From Flavobacteriia bacterium (GTDB lineage Bacteria > Bacteroidota > Bacteroidia > Flavobacteriales_D > Crocinitomicaceae): a stretch of 64,000 nucleotides of DNA. Both the position numbers and the translations under genes were made by a program. Of this stretch, positions 60,769 through 64,000 are shown piece by piece (positions within the stretch are counted from its first letter, which is position 1; each line of letters opens with the position of its first letter). The DNA lies in the NCBI GenBank assembly GCA_016183815.1, contig JACPDW010000010.1:1-64000 (forward strand). Direction: 5' to 3'. The notes under the pieces were generated by a model. It worked only from the letters and a program-made list of their open reading frames with translations. It made no database searches and was not told the origin of the DNA.

Positions 60769-62136
60769 TTAGGGTCTTTTATATTTGCAACAGGAAGGCA
60801 AAGCATCATACACTTCCTTTTTTGCTCTATGTGTTTCTGTGTCGTAACCAACATCAGCTAAATGTTGTTTAATTTGTTCTAAAGAAATTTTATTGGATTG
60901 ATAACGGACAGTTAAACTTAAATTCTCTTTAATCCATTCAGCATATAAAATTCCTTCCTTTGAAATTAAAGTTTTTTCAATTTTTTCTTTACACATAGAG
61001 CAAGCACCCCATACTTTTATAGTTTCTTCTACAATTAAACATTGTTCGTCAATACATTTTTTTACAGTTGGTGTGGCACAGGGCTTGTCTTTTGGATTGG
61101 GAAAAAATCGCCAATTTATTCCAGCGGTAACCTGAAGTGGCATAGCAACTTGAGTACCTTTCATTTTTTGATAAAGTGGAATATCAACAATTGAAAAAAA
61201 GCGAACTTGTTTAGTAATGGAAATGTTTAACTGTGGAGAAAAATAAAAGGTTTTACCTCCAGTAGAAGAAACATCAATATTATACAATCCAAGATAATCA
61301 ACACCTTTTTGAGTATTCATTTTTCCAAGCCATTCGTAACGAAATTGTGCTAATACATGAAAGTTTTTTAAAATTTTTGTGCCAAAAAAAACAGAAAAAC
61401 TTGCAAAATCACCAAAACGCATTCCTAAAGAATTCCAACCTCTTCTCATATACATTCCTTGAAAAAATAATTGAGAATTAATTTTTGGAAACTCACTCAT
61501 AAAAAACAAATATCCTATAAAATCATTTGCTCCAGTTGTAGTCTGAACTGTTGGTGGTGATGTTTGCCAAATTTCCGTTGAATCAATAAAAAATTGACCA
61601 TTTTGTTCATTTAAAAATTTTGAATAACCAATAAATGTTGAATCTTCATGTGAACCTAATGGAATTTTCATACCTAATCCAAGAGTTAATTCAGTATTCC
61701 AACTTAAAGATTGTTTGCTAAACACTTTATAACGAGGTAACAATATCAAATCACCAAACCCTTTGGATTGAATAATCCTTTGTTCATTTTTTACTGTATC
61801 TTTAAACTCATATATTGACCGATGTGTAAAATAACCACTCGAAACAGAAAAAGTCAATTTGTCATTTAATCCATAATCAGTCCTTAAAAATAGATAGTTT
61901 GAAGTCAATTTGTCAAAAAATGGGATACTTTGTTTGTCTTCAGTATAAAATTTTTTGGACGAACTAAAACGATCTGAAAAAGCAAGTTCCAATTCTCCTT
62001 TTCCTAAAACTCCACTTGCCATTCCACCAGCCAAAGGGTTACTCCCTCCTCCAGAACAACACCCTTGCGAAAAAAGAAAATTACCTGAAAAAAAATTGCT
62101 TATTAATACAAAAACTAAAATTAATTTTTGATACAT
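60769..62136 (-). CDS. Outer-membrane beta-barrel-like protein with C-terminal HMA domain
   Basis: This 455-aa protein has a signal peptide (LILVFVLISNFFSGNFLFSQ) and a mature start GCCSGGGSNPLAGG. As I recall, that start is typical of a Bacteroidota outer-membrane transporter-like family. The body (about 40-345) has alternating short strands with aromatic ends (LFLRTDYGLNDKLTFSVSSGYF, SWNTELTLGLGMKIPLG, NFHVLAQFRYEWLG), consistent with a beta-barrel. From about 370, VEETIKVWGACSMCKEKIEKTLISKEGI matches the heavy-metal-associated (HMA) domain with a CxxC metal site, followed by EWIKENLSLTVRYQ. Further cysteines (CATPTVKKCIDEQC, SCCKYKRP) surround it. A barrel fused to HMA is unusual. Its start overlaps the upstream thioredoxin-like gene by 16 bp, so the two are coupled. 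Confidence 0.75.
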   Translation of the reverse strand: MYQKLILVFVLISNFFSGNFLFSQGCCSGGGSNPLAGGMASGVLGKGELELAFSDRFSSSKKFYTEDKQSIPFFDKLTSNYLFLRTDYGLNDKLTFSVSSGYFTHRSIYEFKDTVKNEQRIIQSKGFGDLILLPRYKVFSKQSLSWNTELTLGLGMKIPLGSHEDSTFIGYSKFLNEQNGQFFIDSTEIWQTSPPTVQTTTGANDFIGYLFFMSEFPKINSQLFFQGMYMRRGWNSLGMRFGDFASFSVFFGTKILKNFHVLAQFRYEWLGKMNTQKGVDYLGLYNIDVSSTGGKTFYFSPQLNISITKQVRFFSIVDIPLYQKMKGTQVAMPLQVTAGINWRFFPNPKDKPCATPTVKKCIDEQCLIVEETIKVWGACSMCKEKIEKTLISKEGILYAEWIKENLSLTVRYQSNKISLEQIKQHLADVGYDTETHRAKKEVYDALPSCCKYKRP

Positions 62137-62891
62137 TTTTTTATATCTTTAACACGACCAGCTTCCATTAAATAAATCTGATAAACACCAGATTGTAAAT
62201 CGTTTAAATCCAAATCGATATTTTTGGTATTTAATGTAACTGGGCTATTTTTTATAATTTTTCCATCAATATTTATCAATTGTATGTTGTCCACTTTTAA
62301 ACTTTCTATCCAACTAACAGTAATACTGTTTTTAATGGTTGGATTTGGGAAAACAAAACTTTGACTAATTGAATTTTCTTGAATTGAATTCAAACAACCA
62401 GCATTAATTTCGTTAAAAGCTTCGTTTACAGCTGCTGTAACGCCAGATTCATTAGGAGTGGTATTGACATTATAATAAACTTTTCCATTACAGCCAATTA
62501 CAACCGCCTTAGGCATTCCATACGAACCGAAATCATCCATGTTAATTGCACTAGTAGAAAATTCAATCGCCATACTTAATCCAGTATTCATCGACCAAGT
62601 TGTTAATGAAGAACAAGAAGTGTTTGCAAAATCATCGGCTAACCAAAATTCAACTTTATTTGGATGTGAAATTGCAAAATTTATAACTGAATTATTAACC
62701 TCAAGCAAAGGTGAAGCACAACTTGAACAAGGCATTGGCCAACCAATTACAATTACTTTCCCTTCATTTAATTTATCGTACAAAACATATTGATCGTTTT
62801 TACAATCTGTTGCTGTAATCTGAGGTGCAGTTTGTGCGATTATAAATGAAGTCACTGTCAACCAAACAATTAAGATGTAATTTTTTTTCAT
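62121..62891 (-). CDS. Thioredoxin-fold secreted protein with T9SS sorting domain
   Basis: This 256-aa protein has a signal peptide (LIVWLTVTSFIIAQ) and a thioredoxin-like domain at about 20-170: KVIVIGWPMPCSSCASPLLEVNNSV with a CSSC redox motif, then WLADDFANTSCSSLTTW, and PKAVVIGCNGKVYYNV. The extra cysteines suggest further disulfides. From about 185, SFVFPNPTIKNSITVSW ... SGVYQIYLMEAGRVKDIKKCIKN is a type-A T9SS sorting domain, so this redox protein is sent to the cell surface. It is translated just before the barrel-HMA protein. Together they may handle a metal such as copper at the outer surface (inference). No promoter match was found upstream. Confidence 0.8.
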   Translation of the reverse strand: MKKNYILIVWLTVTSFIIAQTAPQITATDCKNDQYVLYDKLNEGKVIVIGWPMPCSSCASPLLEVNNSVINFAISHPNKVEFWLADDFANTSCSSLTTWSMNTGLSMAIEFSTSAINMDDFGSYGMPKAVVIGCNGKVYYNVNTTPNESGVTAAVNEAFNEINAGCLNSIQENSISQSFVFPNPTIKNSITVSWIESLKVDNIQLINIDGKIIKNSPVTLNTKNIDLDLNDLQSGVYQIYLMEAGRVKDIKKCIKN

Positions 62892-62974
62892 AAAACATTT
62901 TTTTGTAAAATTAAAAAAAAAATTTCTTTTAATCCTTATTAATTCAAGTCAATTATTGGAATCCAACTTTAAAT

Positions 62975-64000
62975 TTATTTTTGAAAAATACTCCCTACCT
63001 CTTTGGTTATTTTCTGCAATGTTTCCATACCTTTTTGAAGTGCTTCAGAAGACATATCCTCATAATTTGAAAATAAATTTTCAGTAGCTTCCTGTGAAGG
63101 ATAAACTAATATATAATCGTTTTTATTATAAGCTTTATCCATTTTTAATAAAAAGTTTTCTGTTTCATTTGAGAACGAAACACTCCCTTTTCTTGCACTA
63201 CAAATCACTAGTAAATCGCTTTTATAAATTTTAATATTTTTTAAAAAAACCTCCTCTAAAGTGTTAATTAAATGGATATTCAATTCAATAGTTGTTTTCC
63301 TATTTTCTAAATACAATTTGATTTTTTCACTAACATAAGAATTGGCAACAATTTCTAAAGAAATATTCAGTTGAAGTGATAATCGGATAATTCTTTCCAA
63401 CCATGAAGTAAAACTATTTTCTAAATCTGAAAATGGTGGACAATAAAGAAAAATTCTTTTTTTCTCTATAAAAGGACGGTCAATTTTACAAAAAAAGATG
63501 GTTTTAGGACAAAATTCTAATAAGCGTTCTCTTTCATCACCAACAATTTTCATCAATAATTGGTCGTGTTTACTGTCATTAAGCACAACAATATCAGCAG
63601 CTAACTCTTTTGAAGTTCGTGCGATACCACTACTAATGTTATTATCTATTGTAGCAATTGGATTAACTTTAATTTCTCCTCCTGAATAATGTTTCACAAT
63701 TTCTTCCATGTGATTTCGGGAAGCACGTATCTTTTTTTCGGCTTCAATATCATTCTGAAGAACACTGACAACAGATATTGGATTTATTACCTTTTTGTCC
63801 GTTATTAATATTGAAAAGTCAATTAAATTTTCATTTCCTTTTAATTCATTTGTCGCCACAATAAGATGTTGACTTCTTTTAGAAGGAGAAGTCAATGCTT
63901 CATCATCAATGTTTTCTAATAAATATTTTCTTGAAGCATTTTCTGTGATTAAAGAGGCAATCATACAAGTTAAAAGAATTAAAATTACTGTTCCATTGAC
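62975..64000 (-). CDS. Cation:proton antiporter, C-terminal part (5' end outside window)
   Basis: The ORF track starts at 63964, but the frame stays open to the window edge: VNGTVILILLTC precedes the tracked methionine, and together these form the last membrane helix of an antiporter (VNGTVILILLTCMIASLITENASRK, as in Bacteroidota CPA2-type Na+/H+ exchangers). What remains (342 codons) is this helix and a cytosolic tail of about 310 residues made of two universal-stress-protein-like (USP) halves: SQHLIVATNELKGNENLIDFSILI and KRIFLYCPPFSDLENSFTSWLERIIRLSLQL. The tail of such antiporters is thought to regulate transport. No neighbouring gene on the visible side is related. Confidence 0.85.
   Translation of the reverse strand, partial: VNGTVILILLTCMIASLITENASRKYLLENIDDEALTSPSKRSQHLIVATNELKGNENLIDFSILITDKKVINPISVVSVLQNDIEAEKKIRASRNHMEEIVKHYSGGEIKVNPIATIDNNISSGIARTSKELAADIVVLNDSKHDQLLMKIVGDERERLLEFCPKTIFFCKIDRPFIEKKRIFLYCPPFSDLENSFTSWLERIIRLSLQLNISLEIVANSYVSEKIKLYLENRKTTIELNIHLINTLEEVFLKNIKIYKSDLLVICSARKGSVSFSNETENFLLKMDKAYNKNDYILVYPSQEATENLFSNYEDMSSEALQKGMETLQKITKEVGSIFQK

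Noticed and set aside
1-64000. tRNA, rRNA or riboswitch genes
   Set aside because: I looked for the usual conserved stretches in the intergenic regions and found none; a covariance-model scan would be needed to exclude them fully.

Overview
The window looks like a chromosomal segment of a low-G+C member of the Bacteroidota, most likely Flavobacteriales; a Crocinitomicaceae/Fluviicola-like lineage is my guess and is unverified. The reasons are: strongly AT-rich DNA; at least six secreted proteins ending in type IX secretion system (T9SS) type-A sorting domains; several matches to the Bacteroidota -7 promoter element TAnnTTTG; and family types typical of this phylum (DUF4836-like, BT_3928-like DoxX, DUF1599, FecR-type anti-sigma, GldI-like FKBP lipoprotein). 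I saw no tRNA, rRNA, CRISPR array or complete insertion sequence.

Layout. 1-9.6 kb is an accessory exoprotein region: a window-truncated metzincin protease with a predicted beta-helix (missing from the ORF track), a T9SS cargo protein, a 5' gene fragment, a GH39-like glycosidase, a folded G+C-rich repeat, an unknown T9SS cargo and an M14 carboxypeptidase. 9.6-11.5 kb is a two-gene type II restriction-modification system of the NgoPII (GGCC) type. 11.7-17.4 kb holds an MsbA-like ABC exporter, etfB-etfA, a bifunctional-nuclease/UVR protein and a nucleoside-permease-like MFS protein. 17.5-19.5 kb is an ECF sigma / FecR anti-sigma / small exported protein operon. 19.7-22.7 kb is a cation:proton antiporter coupled to a ClC-CBS channel. 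22.8-29.1 kb is a four-gene envelope operon: lipoprotein, DUF4836-like protein, a probable relative of it, and an S9 peptidase.

29.3-50.6 kb is mostly forward-strand core genes: nrnA and two FKBP lipoproteins, folP (reverse), DUF1599, DoxX-like, tpiA, prmA, a 1541-aa exported protein and plsY. These are followed by a 2123-aa TPR/PD40/coiled-coil protein ending in two SPOR-like domains, clpS, and a TPR-LuxR regulator gene broken by two compensating frameshifts. 50.6-54 kb holds a MITE-like element, two secreted proteins and a small orphan ORF bracketed by two similar inverted repeats. 54-60.7 kb is a polyamine locus (a fused AdoMet decarboxylase-spermidine synthase and an agmatinase-type enzyme), alaS and a class III aminotransferase, with two arrays of the same simple repeat. 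60.7-64 kb holds an outer-membrane protein with a C-terminal heavy-metal (HMA) domain, a thioredoxin-fold T9SS cargo and the C-terminal part of a Na+/H+ antiporter running off the window.

How it fits together. Much of the window serves the cell envelope: secreted hydrolases, periplasmic folding factors, peptidoglycan-binding and membrane-lipid functions. The best candidates for something undescribed are the 2123-aa protein, the four-gene envelope operon, the ORF with flanking inverted repeats, and the barrel-HMA/thioredoxin pair. All of these are sequence-based inferences made without database searches.
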